Part shown: positions 4,449 to 5,867 of the stretch, one piece after another
How the letters are laid out: each line of letters begins with the position of its first letter
Numbering within the stretch: position 1 is the stretch's first letter
Assembly (NCBI GenBank): GCA_016462625.1
Contig: JAEMSV010000178.1
Span: 1 to 5,867 of the forward strand
Source of the DNA: Solirubrobacteraceae bacterium
GTDB lineage: Bacteria > Actinomycetota > Thermoleophilia > Solirubrobacterales > Solirubrobacteraceae
Reading direction: 5' to 3'
DNA: 5,867 bases
The notes under the pieces: generated by a model
What the model saw: the letters and a program-made list of their open reading frames with translations, nothing else
What the model was told of the DNA's origin: nothing
Database searches by the model: none
Position numbers and translations under genes: made by a program

Positions 4449-4998
4449 CGACGATGCCGTAGGAGAGATCCTCGTCCAGCCCGACGAGCTGGCCCGCCGT
4501 GTGCGAGAGCTCGGAGTTCAGATCAGCGAGGACTACGCGGGCCGCGACCTGCTGCTGATCGGCGTCCTGAAGGGCGCGATGTTCTTCCTGTCGGACCTGA
4601 TGCGGCGGCTCACGGTGCCCTGCGAGGTCGACTTCATGGCCGTTGCGTCCTACGGGTCCTCGACCGACTCGTCGGGGGTGGTGCGGATCCTCAAGGACCT
4701 CGACGCCGCAATCGATGGCCGCGACGTGCTGATCGTCGAGGACATCGTCGACTCCGGGCTGACGCTGCAGTACCTGCTGCGGAACCTCGGGGCCCGCAAT
4801 CCCGGGTCGATCGAGGTCTGTGCGCTGCTGACCAAGCCCGAGCGCCGCGAGGTCGAGCTCGAGCCGCGATACGTGGGATTCGAGATCCCGAATCGCTTCG
4901 TCATCGGGTACGGCCTGGATCACGCCGAGCGATACCGCAACCTCCCGTTCGTTGCGGAGTTGAATCCTTCGGTCCTATCGGCCGATAAGCCCGACTGA
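4441..4998 (+). CDS. hpt: Hypoxanthine(-guanine) phosphoribosyltransferase
   Basis: A 185-residue type I phosphoribosyltransferase that joins hypoxanthine (and usually guanine) to PRPP, giving IMP or GMP in the cytoplasm. Family motifs are complete: the pyrophosphate loop GVLKGAMFF (41-49), the flexible loop [10 protein letters not shown] (70-79), the PRPP motif [14 protein letters not shown] (96-109) with the paired acidic residues Glu100-Asp101, the base-contacting Lys132 (TKP) and VIGYGLD (154-160). The length is normal. The start at ATG 4441 gives [11 protein letters not shown] and overlaps the tilS stop by 8 nt. The order tilS–hpt–ftsH is widely conserved in Gram-positive bacteria, which supports all three calls. 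The enzyme would take up bases released by the phosphorylase encoded at 374-1072. Separation of hypoxanthine from guanine preference is not possible from sequence alone. Confidence 0.94.
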   Translation: MRDDDAVGEILVQPDELARRVRELGVQISEDYAGRDLLLIGVLKGAMFFLSDLMRRLTVPCEVDFMAVASYGSSTDSSGVVRILKDLDAAIDGRDVLIVEDIVDSGLTLQYLLRNLGARNPGSIEVCALLTKPERREVELEPRYVGFEIPNRFVIGYGLDHAERYRNLPFVAELNPSVLSADKPD

Positions 4999-5007
4999 GC
5001 GCCCGAA

Positions 5008-5022
5008 GTACCCTGGTACGCT
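5008..5022 (+). promoter_or_regulatory. ftsH promoter region with a small palindrome
   Basis: In the 55-bp gap between hpt and ftsH, TACGCT (5017-5022) is a possible -10 box, the same hexamer as at the phosphorylase gene. It would give a leader of about 25 nt. It overlaps a perfect palindrome, GTACC-CT-GGTAC (5008-5019), which is therefore placed like an operator. No clear -35 box is seen. Read-through from hpt is also possible. Confidence 0.4.
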
Positions 5023-5042
5023 CCGAAGAGCCGTCGAACTGC

Positions 5043-5047
5043 AGGGA
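5043..5047 (+). promoter_or_regulatory. Shine-Dalgarno sequence of ftsH
   Basis: AGGGA lies 6 nt before the ATG at 5054 and fixes that start. It contrasts with tilS and hpt, whose starts carry no such sequence. Confidence 0.6.
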
Positions 5048-5053
5048 AAGCAC

Positions 5054-5867
<814 letters not shown>

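Overview
The window is very G+C-rich bacterial DNA in which nearly every codon of the real genes ends in G or C. The gene order tilS–hpt–ftsH, the Rv1264-like adenylyl cyclase, the short actinobacterial-type TilS and several genes whose -10 box lies 7-9 nt before the start codon all point to an actinomycete. A Thermoleophilia/Solirubrobacterales-type genome is my best guess, from style only; no rRNA or other taxonomic marker is present.

Left part (1-2055): the 3' end of a coiled-coil protein gene meets a purine nucleoside phosphorylase gene tail to tail, with 5 bp between the stop codons. The phosphorylase gene is divergent, across 56 bp, from a gene for a small coiled-coil protein with a long Lys/Arg-Pro-Ala tail. 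A SCP2-like (sterol carrier/lipid-binding fold) gene follows after 18 bp.

Middle (2056-3466): a 229-bp gap is unusually rich in dyad symmetry. It holds a 10-bp stem just after the SCP2-like gene, a consensus TTGACA -35 box, a 20-bp near-palindrome over the spacer and -10 region, a GNRA-sized-loop hairpin and a perfect 12-bp inverted repeat. It leads into a gene for a multidomain adenylyl cyclase: a MerR-like helix-turn-helix, a second MerR-like module within an Rv1264-type regulatory region, and a class III catalytic domain with all six canonical residues. This gene and its leader are the most interesting part of the window.

Right part (3464-5867): tilS, hpt and the first 271 codons of ftsH lie in the conserved order. 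tilS and hpt each appear to have their own leaderless-type promoter, and the stop codon of the cyclase gene forms the first half of the tilS -10 box. ftsH instead has an untranslated leader with a Shine-Dalgarno sequence.

Functionally, the phosphorylase (releases purine bases) and Hpt (converts hypoxanthine/guanine to nucleotides) are consecutive steps of purine salvage, and the cyclase consumes ATP to make cAMP. TilS and FtsH are housekeeping functions (tRNA-Ile decoding, membrane proteolysis). I saw no mobile element, tRNA, rRNA or CRISPR array.
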